A program made the position numbers and the translations under genes. This document shows, piece by piece, positions 17,319-25,326 of a DNA stretch of 64,000 bases (positions within the stretch are counted from its first letter, which is position 1; every line of letters begins with the position of its first letter). Below the pieces are notes generated by a model. The model did not search any database. It was given only the letters and a program-made list of their open reading frames with translations, and had not been told where the DNA came from. The DNA comes from an uncultured Nitrospirales bacterium. GTDB taxonomy: Bacteria > Nitrospirota > Nitrospiria > Nitrospirales > UBA8639. Location: NCBI GenBank assembly GCA_958295805.1, contig OY282373.1, positions 405,001 through 469,000 on the forward strand. Reading direction: 5' to 3'.

Positions 17319-17999
17319 TTACTGATCGGTAATTGTATCGAACATACTCAACTGGCCATCGTAGACGGTAAACGAGTAGCATTTCTGTACGACTGGCTCA
17401 GAGCTACTTTTACCAAAGATCTTCAGATCGAGCTGATACCTCCCAATTTTAAATGATTCAAGTTGTTTATCCGCTCGGGATTTCATTTTGTTGAACAAAA
17501 TGTCGCTGGTCTTGAATCCTACGCCGTGCCTCATGCCGGGGGAAGAATTTATTTCCTTGCTTAACTGTCTGTAAATTTTTATGCGCTCACTTTCTAGTGC
17601 TGAATCGAACTGTTCATGGAACGTGATTTGCCCACCCCATGTTTCGCCAGGCGGTATGACAATATGGCCAAACGGTATCTGCTGGTACGGGAAAGCAGAA
17701 GTTTCCGGTTTGGAGTAAGTTTGGGCCAACAAGGTCTTCTTAAAAGAGGGACTATCAGGTTTGGTAAGGATGAAATCGATCTTGTAAATCGTTCCTCGGG
17801 CATTCCCCGAATTGTTGATCTATAGAAAGGAAGATAGAACAATCTCGCCAAGAGTGTGACTGACTTGGAGGTTACTGTTGTCTGTGACGTTCAACTTGGG
17901 CGCGGCGAAATAGCTCTAGAGGGGCGGGAACTAGGAGAGAACAATCGCAATGATCGCGACCACCAAGGAAAGCCATCCGATAAGGTTTTTGTTCTTCAT
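17319..17999 (-). pseudogene. Membrane-anchored protein frame with three in-frame UAG codons
   Basis: From ATG 17999 (GGAGG 8 bases upstream) to TAA 17319 the frame is exactly 227 codons long with no frameshift, but TAG occurs at codons 23 (17931-17933), 28 (17916-17918) and 60 (17820-17822). The product would have an N-terminal membrane helix (KNLIGWLSLVVAIIAIVLS), a short PP-containing turn, and an extracytoplasmic beta-sandwich-like domain (SYFAAPKLNVTDNS, INNSGNARGTIYKIDF, GHIVIPPGETWGGQI). The context of codons 23 and 60 suggests they replaced Gln (CAG to TAG). The rest of the protein looks under coding constraint. It may be a recent pseudogene, or an unusual read-through gene; recR and gdx in this window end in TAG, so UAG is not generally reassigned. 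Its ATG overlaps the stop of an ankyrin frame. Confidence 0.75.
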
Positions 18000-18199
18000 A
18001 TGGAGTTACCTCCTATAGCAGTTTTGGCCCAATGGAGAGGGGGCCAGCCGTTTTCACCCTCAGTCCTGGCATTGGGGTCGGCTCCGGCAGCCAAGAGGTC
18101 CTTTACAGTGGCGGTGTCGCCCTTCTCTGCGGCATCGTGGAGGGGCGGGATGCTGGAATATGCCGGGATGGGGAAGGCCATGAATAGCATGACGGCCAT
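17996..18199 (-). pseudogene. Truncated ankyrin-repeat protein
   Basis: 67 residues: a signal-like N-terminus (MAVMLFMAFPIPAYS), then one full ankyrin repeat (PPLHDAAEKGDTATVKDLLAAGADPNAR) and the beginning of a second (GWPPLHWA). The frame then runs through what looks like the ribosome-binding site of the next gene (IGGNSI) and stops, overlapping its ATG. Ankyrin proteins normally carry several repeats, so this is probably the surviving 5' end of a longer gene. A deletion joining it to the downstream gene would explain the arrangement. Confidence 0.5.
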
Positions 18200-18300
18200 G
18201 GTTTGTGTGAGTGGATATGGAAAACGTGGGGGCTGTGAGGTCCTTTCGTTGGCGATGATGTCCTGGCGGTCCGGCCCGTCGCCGGTGCCGTGCGATCAGG

Positions 18301-18861
18301 TCAGATCAAGGCGACGATGAGCGTGACGATTATGCCTCCTTGAGCGATCAGGGCGCCGAACATCCATTTCAGCAAGTCGGCCTTGAGGTTTGCGATATCG
18401 GCCTTGGTTTCTTTTCGCAGGACTTCAATATCCCGTTGGATGAGGGCAATGTCGGTCTTGGTGGCCTGCTGCAGGACTTCGATGTCGGTCTTGGTGGCCT
18501 GCCGCAGGGCTTCGATGTCGGTCTTGGTGGCCAGCCGCAGGGCTTCGATGTCGGCCTTGGTTTCTTTTCGTAAGGCTTCAATATCCCGCTGGATGAGAGC
18601 GATGTCGGTCTTGGTGGCCTGCTGCAGGGCTTCGATGTCAGTCTTGGTGGCCAGCCGCAGGGCTTCGATGTCGGCCTTGGTTTCTTTTCGTAAGGCTTCA
18701 ATATCCCGCTGGATGAGAGCGATGTCGGTCTTGGTGGCCAGATTGCTGTTGAGCAGGTTGACCTGCTCGTTCGCCAAGACCTCGGCCTGTTCCTCGGTGA
18801 ACCCGTGATCCGTCAGGTTTTTGACAAAGCGATGGGTGTCGAAGGCGATAGCTTCACTCAT
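18301..18861 (-). CDS. DUF1640-like coiled-coil membrane protein with tandem repeats
   Basis: 186 residues starting MSEAIAFDTHRFVKNL. The N-terminal ~45 residues and the C-terminal membrane helix (FGALIAQGGIIVTLIVALI) match the small DUF1640-like proteins at 46.7 and 47.3 kb of this window, but the middle is expanded. A 40-residue unit (11+11+11+7: DIEALRKETKA, DIEALRLATKT, DIEALQQATKT, DIALIQR) is repeated, giving a long hendecad coiled coil. At DNA level the 120-bp unit is identical over about 78 bases between 18541 and 18661, indicating recent expansion. Probably an oligomeric membrane-tethered rod; function unknown. Confidence 0.75.
   Translation of the reverse strand: MSEAIAFDTHRFVKNLTDHGFTEEQAEVLANEQVNLLNSNLATKTDIALIQRDIEALRKETKADIEALRLATKTDIEALQQATKTDIALIQRDIEALRKETKADIEALRLATKTDIEALRQATKTDIEVLQQATKTDIALIQRDIEVLRKETKADIANLKADLLKWMFGALIAQGGIIVTLIVALI
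18390..18740. repeat. Coding tandem repeats (120-bp period, 33-bp subunits)
   Basis: Blocks beginning GGCTTCGATGTCGGCCTTGG at 18541 and 18661 are identical for about 78 bases. Shorter ~30-33-bp subunits with CTTCGATGTCGGTCTTGGTG recur between them. They encode the hendecad coiled coil of the overlapping gene and are not a CRISPR array. Confidence 0.85.
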
Positions 18862-18984
18862 GGCCGCCAATCTACGTTATCCTCTCACCGGATGCAACAC
18901 AGGCTCCAGGCTCCCCGTGTCTGAACCACGATGAGCAGACGCCGCCTTCCTGGTCCCGGCTGCTCGGGCATGGGTCCGGAACAT

Positions 18985-19683
18985 TTATTCAGGAGGTTTT
19001 TGAGTTGCTGAGGGATGGGAAAGGGACGGAGGTACGTTCAGCGTTGAAGGTGGGTTCTGGTGATTTCCATTAGCCGGCGCACCGGAGACGCCACCGGAGA
19101 CGATGAAGGCCATGATCTCGGCGCTTTCGGCTTGAAGGGGACGGATTTGACTGCGAGGAAAGACTAACAGATGGCCGGCGAAGTTGTAGGATTGCGGAAA
19201 GTAGACGGCAACTCGGTCGTCCAACCCGAACATGGCCAAATCCTGGCACGTGACGAACCCGATGGCTTCGGCGTGTCCGCCGGGGATGAGCGTGACGAGG
19301 ACGGGTTGGTCAAAACGTTTTTTCTCACCCATGAACGCTTCGATGAGATCTTTCAGCGACGTGTACACCAGTTTGACAAAGGGAGTGCGCGTGAGAATTT
19401 TTTCTAATGAGCCTAACGCTCCCTGGAAGAATACGTTCGAGGCAAGCCGCCCGACGAGAATCATCATGCCGATGGTCAGGAGAAACCCGATGCCTGGAAT
19501 GGGAATGTTCAGCCAACCGTCAATAAAACTGAAGACCACAAAGACGACGTAGATGGTGACGGCCACCGGGACAACGAGAAACAGGCCTTCAAAGAAATTT
19601 TTGGCCAATTCCTGCATGTCCCACCGCTTGGGAATGGCTTCGTCTTTCAGCGATTTGAGTATGTGTTTCCAATCAACGCTCAT
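18985..19683 (-). CDS. DUF502 family membrane protein
   Basis: 232 residues. Two membrane helices (FFEGLFLVVPVAVTIYVVFVV and IPGIGFLLTIGMMILVG) are followed by the conserved DUF502 soluble part: TPFVKLVYTSLKDLIEAF, PVLVTLIP, AIGFVT, VAVYFPQSYN (normally a PTTPNP-like motif) and IMAFIVSGGV. The family is widespread and uncharacterised. The C-terminal 35 residues are Pro/Ser/Asn-rich and disordered. It stands alone on its strand between the coiled-coil gene and a divergent small gene. Confidence 0.85.
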   Translation of the reverse strand: MSVDWKHILKSLKDEAIPKRWDMQELAKNFFEGLFLVVPVAVTIYVVFVVFSFIDGWLNIPIPGIGFLLTIGMMILVGRLASNVFFQGALGSLEKILTRTPFVKLVYTSLKDLIEAFMGEKKRFDQPVLVTLIPGGHAEAIGFVTCQDLAMFGLDDRVAVYFPQSYNFAGHLLVFPRSQIRPLQAESAEIMAFIVSGGVSGAPANGNHQNPPSTLNVPPSLSHPSATQKPPE

Positions 19684-19892
19684 GGGGCGGGTCTCGATCA
19701 GGGTGCACGTCTGTGCTCACTGTGTTGACGGATGTTCTTGACTCTAACCGGTGAGATGGGTTTGAGACAACCCCCGTTTGAGATTTATTTGGTACGTCGG
19801 TCTGCGAGCCCCGGGGTCTGAATCATTTGACACTCGGAAGACAAAACCGTCACAGTATTTTTTATCCACACGATGCCAAAAAGGAGCCCATC

Positions 19893-20159
19893 GTGACAGA
19901 TCACGACTCAGAGCGGAACCCATTGACATCAGAGCCCACACAACCCCGCATGGAAACCGAAATTCTGGCGGTTCACGTTGAACGGGACGGTCGGCAAGTC
20001 AGCGCCAAATGGGGACTGAATCCACAATTGAAAGAAGAATTGACTCCGGAAGAATGGAAAGAGGTGACGGACATCATGGGGAAAGTCACCGACATTGTGG
20101 GAAACCGGTTCTCAGAAATCCTGGCGCAAGGACAGGCTGAAGCAGGCGGGACCGCCTGA
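19893..20159 (+). CDS. Small hypothetical protein
   Basis: 88 residues from GTG 19893, chosen because AAGGAG lies 6 bases upstream; an earlier in-frame start at 19827 lacks such a site. The protein has a central strand-turn (ETEILAVHVERDGRQVSAKW) and an acidic helix (LKEELTPEEWKEVTDIMGKVTDIVG). I do not recognise a family. It lies 108 bases from the 3' end of the convergent radical SAM gene; I see no core-peptide-like tail that would make it a RiPP precursor. Confidence 0.6.
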   Translation: MTDHDSERNPLTSEPTQPRMETEILAVHVERDGRQVSAKWGLNPQLKEELTPEEWKEVTDIMGKVTDIVGNRFSEILAQGQAEAGGTA

Positions 20160-20267
20160 ATCCACCCCCGTTTCCCCCTCACCCCGTCCCTCTCCCGCCA
20201 AGGGAGAGGAGCCCACCTTATGGCGTCCCTGCTCCCTTCTGCGCCTCCTTTGTGGTCCAACCAGGAC

Positions 20268-22226
20268 CTACAGATGAGGATTGGCCGGTAGTGCGAGGGT
20301 AAAGTGTCGGCCTCTATCTTCAACTAGGAGGCGTTGAGCCACGAGGGTAGAGACCGCCGTATCGATGGAGGTCTCGGCGGAGCGTTTGAACGTGGATGCC
20401 GATGGATGGTCGGCGACAGCCCGTCGGATTTGATCCAGCGTTTTCGGGGTCTCGTTGCAATACTCAATGATAAACGAATGTGGCCAATCAAAGCGCTGGT
20501 TCGTCGGGTGGTCGGTTCGACCGTCATAGACGGTCACGTAACTCATGGCTTTGACGTAGAACAGAAACGGCCGGTCTTGCGAGAAATACCGCGCGCGCCA
20601 GTCCTGCACGAGGGTGGTCAATCGTTCATACAGCGCCACGTCCACCTTCCAATCAATCGTATATTCAAAGTCGTAGGCAATCTTCTGAAGGTCTACGTTC
20701 CTCGCGTCGTACACGTATTCATAGGCCGCGCCCGGGCCGGTCATGCGGACTCCATATTCGTCGGGTCGCATGAAATACGGGCTGAAGCGTTCGAGCCACA
20801 GTTTGCCGGTGCTTTCGGGTGGTTGAAGGTGAAAGAGTGAGGGAATGAGCGTGATCTGGCGTTGATAGTCCTCGTTGGTTTCTTGTGGGAATCCCAGAAG
20901 AATGTTCCAGTTGACGTCCACGTTGTAATAGCGGCTCCATTTGAGGCATTGAACGTTCTGGAGCGGACTGACCCCTTTATCCATTTCTTTCAACTGGGCC
21001 GCGCTCAAACTTTCAAGCCCCGGCTGCATACACTTCACGCCCCCTTGGGCCAACGTTTGAATCTGTTGTTTGGTCAGATTGGCTTTGGTTTCGATAAACA
21101 CGTCCAGGTCATAGTGACCGGCGGCAAAGGTTCCGAACAGGTTGTCGATGTATTTCAAATCAATAATATTATCGACGAGCCGGAACCGGGTCGCGTCATA
21201 GCGGCTGGACAGCGCATCCATTTCCCTGGCCACTTGTTCGGAAGATTTCGCCCGAAACCGCATGGATTGCGCGTTCAACCCGCAGAACGTGCAATGGTGT
21301 TTCTCTCCCCACCAGCATCCACGTGACCCTTCATACAGCAAAATCCGATTGAGTCCGGTTGAGGCCTGTCCTTCAAGCTCCCGTACCAGTTCAAAATAAT
21401 CGTCGTAATCCGGCGGGCCGACGTCCGCAAACTCGGCAAAGAGCGTCGGGTTGGGGTGAAAGTGAATCTGTCCGTCTTTCCGGTACGCGACGCCCGCGGG
21501 GAAATGATCTTCCTGCCCTCGAAGAATTTGCTTGACCAAAAAGGGAAACACCTCTTCCCCCTCGCCCACCACGACGTAATCAATCCAGGGAAACGCCCGG
21601 AAATGTTCCAAGCCCATCTCTCCGTCAAAGTTGGCCCCGCCAAACACAATGCGAACGGAGGGAAACAACTCCTTAATCAATTTCGCCAGGGTGAGGCTGG
21701 CGACGTTTTGATCAAAGGTCGAGGTAAATCCCACGACTTTATATTGATCCCAGTCATAAGAAGTTGCCAACTCGGTAAGAAATTGGGGCGCCATGGTGTG
21801 GGCCACGTCTTCAAGGAATCCCGTGGAACACCCGGCCTCCTGAGCCGTGCTCTCAAACACGGGCTTGAACACCTTGGGGTACTCCGCGTGTTTCGGATTG
21901 TCGCGGAAGAGGAGAGAAGAGAAGAGCCATTCTCCGAGCATCCCGCGCTTCTCGCACAACACCTCGTAGAGCGGCACGCCGAGGCGATGGGCAAAAAGGA
22001 GATTGAAGTGATAACTCTTGGACCTGATGGCATGATTTTTCAGGACTCGCGACAGCGTGCCTAACTGGATGGATGGGAACTTCGAATACCCGAACGGCAT
22101 GGTGACTAACGCCACCTGCGGCAGCCCATTCGGATCACCCCAGGGCGCTTTATCAAGCCCTTCGTTGGTTTGAGAGCCTGTCCCCGACGTTTTTAATCGG
22201 GGAATGGTGATGAGAGGATCAGGCAT
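20268..22226 (-). CDS. RiPP-maturation B12-binding radical SAM protein (TIGR03975-type)
   Basis: 652 residues. The N-terminal half has a cobalamin-binding-like Rossmann region (VVGFTSTFDQNVASLTLAKL, IVFGGANFDGEMGLE). The radical SAM motif is GCWWGEKHHCTFCG, with spacing C-x7-C-x2-C rather than the usual CxxxCxxC. That variant is diagnostic for the 'RiPP maturation radical SAM protein 1' group. A TIM-barrel-like core (RFRLVDNIIDLKYI) and a C-terminal ~130-residue domain follow. Such enzymes often C-methylate or otherwise modify ribosomal peptides. ATG 22226 (MPDPLITIP) overlaps the phhB stop by 8 bases. No precursor peptide is recognisable nearby, so the substrate is open. Confidence 0.8.
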   Translation of the reverse strand: MPDPLITIPRLKTSGTGSQTNEGLDKAPWGDPNGLPQVALVTMPFGYSKFPSIQLGTLSRVLKNHAIRSKSYHFNLLFAHRLGVPLYEVLCEKRGMLGEWLFSSLLFRDNPKHAEYPKVFKPVFESTAQEAGCSTGFLEDVAHTMAPQFLTELATSYDWDQYKVVGFTSTFDQNVASLTLAKLIKELFPSVRIVFGGANFDGEMGLEHFRAFPWIDYVVVGEGEEVFPFLVKQILRGQEDHFPAGVAYRKDGQIHFHPNPTLFAEFADVGPPDYDDYFELVRELEGQASTGLNRILLYEGSRGCWWGEKHHCTFCGLNAQSMRFRAKSSEQVAREMDALSSRYDATRFRLVDNIIDLKYIDNLFGTFAAGHYDLDVFIETKANLTKQQIQTLAQGGVKCMQPGLESLSAAQLKEMDKGVSPLQNVQCLKWSRYYNVDVNWNILLGFPQETNEDYQRQITLIPSLFHLQPPESTGKLWLERFSPYFMRPDEYGVRMTGPGAAYEYVYDARNVDLQKIAYDFEYTIDWKVDVALYERLTTLVQDWRARYFSQDRPFLFYVKAMSYVTVYDGRTDHPTNQRFDWPHSFIIEYCNETPKTLDQIRRAVADHPSASTFKRSAETSIDTAVSTLVAQRLLVEDRGRHFTLALPANPHL

Positions 22227-22557
22227 GGCTCGTAAACACGCGGTCGGCCTTGGCTGCGAGATAAAAATCGCTTTCCGTGAGGCCGTGAATTTTGTGCGTC
22301 CAGATTTCCACTTTGCACCGCCCCCAGGCGAGATACAGATCGGGATGATGCCCCTCCTCCTCGGCAATGGCCCCGACTCTGTTCACAAAATCCAGAGCTT
22401 CAGCAAAGTTGGAAAATTCGTACAGGCGCTCGATGTGCCCTTCGGCATTCAAGCCCCAGCCTTGCCCTAATTGACCCAACAACTCCTGCACCTTCGCCGA
22501 TTCCAGCGGCGGCACCCCACCCCGACACGGCACACATTTCTGATCAGCCAGACTCAT
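22219..22557 (-). CDS. phhB: Pterin-4a-carbinolamine dehydratase
   Basis: 112 residues, the usual length. Catalyses dehydration of 4a-hydroxytetrahydrobiopterin. The family hallmarks are visible: EGHIERLYEFSNFAEALDFVNRV and AEEEGHHPDLYLAWGRCKVEIWTHKIHGLTESD, containing the catalytic HH-P..Y and the T-H..GLT..D signature. It is the first gene of a two-gene unit with the radical SAM gene. No phenylalanine hydroxylase is present in the window, so a moonlighting or tetrahydromonapterin role is possible. Confidence 0.92.
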   Translation of the reverse strand: MSLADQKCVPCRGGVPPLESAKVQELLGQLGQGWGLNAEGHIERLYEFSNFAEALDFVNRVGAIAEEEGHHPDLYLAWGRCKVEIWTHKIHGLTESDFYLAAKADRVFTSHA

Positions 22558-22602
22558 GACTATCCTCCTCTCGTTCGTTCACTTGTTCTCCTCTCCCTTC
22601 CC

Positions 22603-22776
22603 GAGACCTTTGCCATACCATCACTCACGCGGCCCCTTCTGTCATCCCCGAGACCCTTTCTGTCATTCCCGCGACCCTTTCTGTCATTCCCGCGACAGCG
22701 GGAATCCAGAAGCAGCAATTCACGTATCAGATCGGCGAGTGTCGGAGCGCAGGCATTCGACTTTTGCAACGGTCTC
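22603..22776. mobile_element. Short MITE-like element, related to 7362-7685
   Basis: Ends are GAGACCTTTGC (22603-22613) and its imperfect inverse GCAACGGTCTC (22766-22776). Inside is a 21-bp unit (GACCCTTTCTGTCATTCCCGC) present nearly three times in tandem, followed by the palindrome CCCGCGACAGCGGG. It lies just upstream of the truncated zeta toxin gene. Confidence 0.6.
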
Positions 22777-22941
22777 TTAACGGCAGAGAAATAGGAAAGA
22801 ATTATAGTCTCCCAAAATGGCAAGGCACAAATCGGGTTGCTTTTTAAGCAGAAAATGCGGATAACCTTCTGAAATTTGAATGAAAAAGGAAGGGGCACAA
22901 CAAAAAGGTCGTCACGGATGTGAAACTCACTGGTCCCCGGC

Positions 22942-23307
22942 TTGGCCACACGAGCCGCGGGGCGATTTGTGCTACAAGAACTGGAGCGTCTTTCTCATGG
23001 ATCCAAGGACTTTGCTTTTGAAAGCACGTTGAGTGGTCTGACTTACGTGCAACGGCTCAAGAATTTGAAATCGACAGGATATCGCGTCGAAATGATTTTT
23101 CTTTGGCTTCCTTCACCCCGGGTTGCACTACGGCGGATCGCATCACGTGTGCGACAGGGTGGCCATCATGTCCCTCGTCATGATGTGCTCCGGTGTTTTG
23201 ATAGAGGCTTGAAAAATTTTCACGTCGCATACCGCCCATTGGCTGATACCTGAACGGTGTATGACAATTCCGGGGAGGTTCCTCGGTTCTTAGAGGAGGG
23301 CCCATGA
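22942..23307 (+). pseudogene. Zeta-toxin-like kinase remnant
   Basis: From about 22942 the frame reads AAGRFVLQELERL ... DFAFESTLSGLTYVQRL ... GYRVEMIFLWLPSPRVALRRI, ending in FDRGLKNFHVAYRPLADT. This matches the middle and C-terminal part of zeta-type UDP-N-acetylglucosamine kinases. The P-loop (GPNGAGKST) that should precede it is absent: an upstream stop (22921-22923) closes the frame and no kinase sequence is found before it. A TGA at 23251-23253 stands where the family has Trp (YRPLADT-W-TVYDNS); the frame then continues as TVYDNSGEVPRF to TGA 23305-23307. The toxin is therefore dead twice over. Confidence 0.7.
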
Positions 23308-23462
23308 AACCCATGAAAGTCCAAGAAGAAAGGAAAGCGTTTGTGCGTAGCGTTGGCCGTGCCTTGCGTCGGGCCGCCAAAGCTGCCCGAAAAACCGCCC
23401 GTATCCATCACACGCCGATCTACATTTGGAAGGACGGCAAAGTCGTAGTCAAAAAGCCCTGA
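23304..23462 (+). CDS. Small basic partner of a zeta-like toxin
   Basis: 52 residues: a Lys/Arg/Ala-rich helix (KAFVRSVGRALRRAAKAARKTA) followed by the strand-turn TPIYIWKDGKVV and VKKP. Small proteins ending in TPIYVWKDGKVV are commonly encoded directly beside zeta-like toxin kinases, and I take it as the antitoxin or partner. Its ATG overlaps the final stop of the toxin remnant (ATGA at 23304-23307), so coupling is preserved although the toxin is broken. Confidence 0.65.
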   Translation: MKPMKVQEERKAFVRSVGRALRRAAKAARKTARIHHTPIYIWKDGKVVVKKP

Positions 23463-23689
23463 TTAGGAAATTTGTGTGAAGTGGCTATTCCGCTTGAGAA
23501 ACTGAAATAATTTGATGAAGTAGAAAAATGTCCAACGTATTCGTATCAGGAAATAACCAAGACGTGGAATGAGGAATCATTCCTGGATTGGGACGCTGCG
23601 TTTGCGAATACACTGATTTGCAATTTGGACGAAAAACACGGACAGGGAAATGAATCGCACACACACATTGAGCGACGAAATCGGACAAC

Positions 23690-23718
23690 AAAAAGGCCGC
23701 CTCTTCAGCGGCCTTTTT
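23690..23718 (-). terminator. Rho-independent terminator after tmRNA
   Basis: AAAAAGGCCGC-CTCTTCA-GCGGCCTTTTT forms a 6-bp GC stem flanked by A and T runs, about 40 bases past the tmRNA 3' end. It could work in both directions. Confidence 0.85.
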
Positions 23719-23758
23719 CGTACTCCCTGTCCCTTATTGGAATCCCGGGATACTAATC

Positions 23759-24110
23759 TGGTGGAGGTGGCGGGAGTTGAACCCGCGTCCGAAGACATTC
23801 AGCGCAACGGTCCTACGTGTGTAGTCAATGTTTTACGATTCGTGGTCGCCCACGCCCACTGACCGGCTTAGAACGCTCACTAGCCCAGAGAAGTCTCATC
23901 CGCCGCCGCTGAGCACCAGCATTGGACCAGCCTGCTGAAGTAGCGTCTCATCCATGCCCGCAGACAAAGAATGACGAGACGTCGCAGTCAATTAAGCTGC
24001 GAGAGCCAATGGTTCGTTGGCACTTATAGGTTTCCCGAAGGTTTAACGAGACTCCGAGAGCTCGACACGCACCGTTGACTTCCTGATCCCCGTCGAAACC
24101 AGTCACCCCC
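23759..24110 (-). ncRNA. ssrA: tmRNA (tag ANEPLALAA)
   Basis: A 352-base tmRNA that rescues stalled ribosomes. The 5' end GGGGGTGACTGGTTTCGACG and 3' end GGTTCAACTCCCGCCACCTCC-ACCA form the tRNA-like domain, with acceptor GGGGGTG pairing CACCTCC and an encoded CCA (23759-23761). The reading frame GCC AAC GAA CCA TTG GCT CTC GCA GCT TAA gives the degradation tag ANEPLALAA (after the alanine carried by the tRNA-like part). The 3' end faces left, away from the phosphorothioation-type genes that begin 230 bases beyond its 5' end. Confidence 0.95.
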
Positions 24111-24342
24111 TTTGTTGTCAGTTGAACCATTTTTTCATCCATCTTCCTTACTATAGCCCACTTAGGAGTCGATTGCTAGGAGAAGAGATCCGGTAGAAGA
24201 ATTGTGAGGAATCCCTTATACTTCTCTTACTTCTCTTCATCAGGATCGAAAGGTCGTTGCTCACGGTCTGCGCGATGTCTCCACAGCGTCCTCAGAGACG
24301 ATTCAAAATATAAAAGATATACAGCCAGAACGGAAATACACG

Positions 24343-25326
24343 ATGTCCGAGGTTTATAGAAGTGCATTGGAAATGGGAAAAAAGTATCGGATTTCTGGTC
24401 ACGAGACGTTTCCATGCCGCTATGCGTGGATGCCCAAGGCCGTGCGTGGTCTACAAAAAGATCCGAAACTTTTTTTGGACGAAACCAAGGCCATGGTCAA
24501 TTTAGGCGTCGGGAAAAATATGGTTCGTTCCATTCGTTTTTGGTCACAAGTGATGGGCATGGTGGAGGGAGAGACAAAAGGGCAAAATTCTGAGGTTACT
24601 GAAATTGGAAGAGTCCTACTTGCTGAAAAAGGGCTTGATCCTTTTCTCGAAGACATTCGAACACTTTGGCTTCTCCACTGGAATCTATCCACTGATAGAA
24701 CGAATCCACTATTAGCATGGGACTTTCTGCTGAACCACTGGCAGGACCCTGAACTTGTGCCACGTGCCGTTCTCAAGGCACTCCAAAAGGAGGTGCAGAA
24801 GCAGGAGAATCAACCCTCGGTCACGTTGAAACAACACTTCAACACGTTTCTCCACACTTACTATCCAACTCGGGGCCGAAAAGGAGAAGTTCAGGAAGAC
24901 AATCTTGATTGTCCGCTCGTCGAACTTGCATTCATCACGAAAATAGGAGAGCGCGAACTCGACCGCCGGTCAGGTAAACATGAAACGATTTATGGATTTC
25001 ATCGTGAGGAAAAATCCGACATCAGCCCACAACTCTTTGTTTACTGCCTCAACGATTTTTGGCAAAAACGGCATAGGGCGGAATCGACCTTGACGTTACG
25101 GGAGATTGCGTATGGTTACGGCAGTCCGGGCCAGATATTCAAACTTCCAGAGGAAGATATACGAACGCGAGTTGAGGCTTTGGCACAGCAAACCAATGGA
25201 TTCTTACGCTACGTGGAATCTGTAACCCTGCAACAAGTCCAAAAAACCCGAGACAGGGATAGCATCGAACTGCTAAGGGAAGTGTATACGGGTGCGATGA
25301 ATGATGACTCAAAAAAGAATCGGTGA
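24343..25326 (+). CDS. sspB: DUF4007 family protein, SspB-like
   Basis: 327 residues. The DUF4007 signature is at the N-terminus: ISGHETFPCRYAWMPKAV, followed by LGVGKNMVRSIRFWSQ. In the single-stranded DNA phosphorothioation system SspABCD, SspB is, to my knowledge, the DUF4007 protein and acts as a nickase that opens DNA for sulfur insertion. The next two genes match SspC and SspD in type and order, which supports the call. The stop overlaps the next gene by 26 bases. Start uncertain: ATG 24343 or ATG 24373 (MGKKYRISGH), the latter closer to the conserved part. Confidence 0.75.
   Translation: MSEVYRSALEMGKKYRISGHETFPCRYAWMPKAVRGLQKDPKLFLDETKAMVNLGVGKNMVRSIRFWSQVMGMVEGETKGQNSEVTEIGRVLLAEKGLDPFLEDIRTLWLLHWNLSTDRTNPLLAWDFLLNHWQDPELVPRAVLKALQKEVQKQENQPSVTLKQHFNTFLHTYYPTRGRKGEVQEDNLDCPLVELAFITKIGERELDRRSGKHETIYGFHREEKSDISPQLFVYCLNDFWQKRHRAESTLTLREIAYGYGSPGQIFKLPEEDIRTRVEALAQQTNGFLRYVESVTLQQVQKTRDRDSIELLREVYTGAMNDDSKKNR

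Noticed and set aside
17319-17999. Genome-wide reassignment of UAG to an amino acid
   Set aside because: recR (5344-5346) and sugE (36566-36568) terminate at TAG at the expected family length.
18390-18740. Regular short repeats that could suggest a CRISPR array
   Set aside because: Repeats are contiguous without unique spacers, keep a reading frame and encode a hendecad coiled coil.
19893-20159. Small protein near the radical SAM gene as a RiPP precursor
   Set aside because: It is on the opposite strand and lacks a leader/core layout; its helical acidic sequence looks like a normal small protein.
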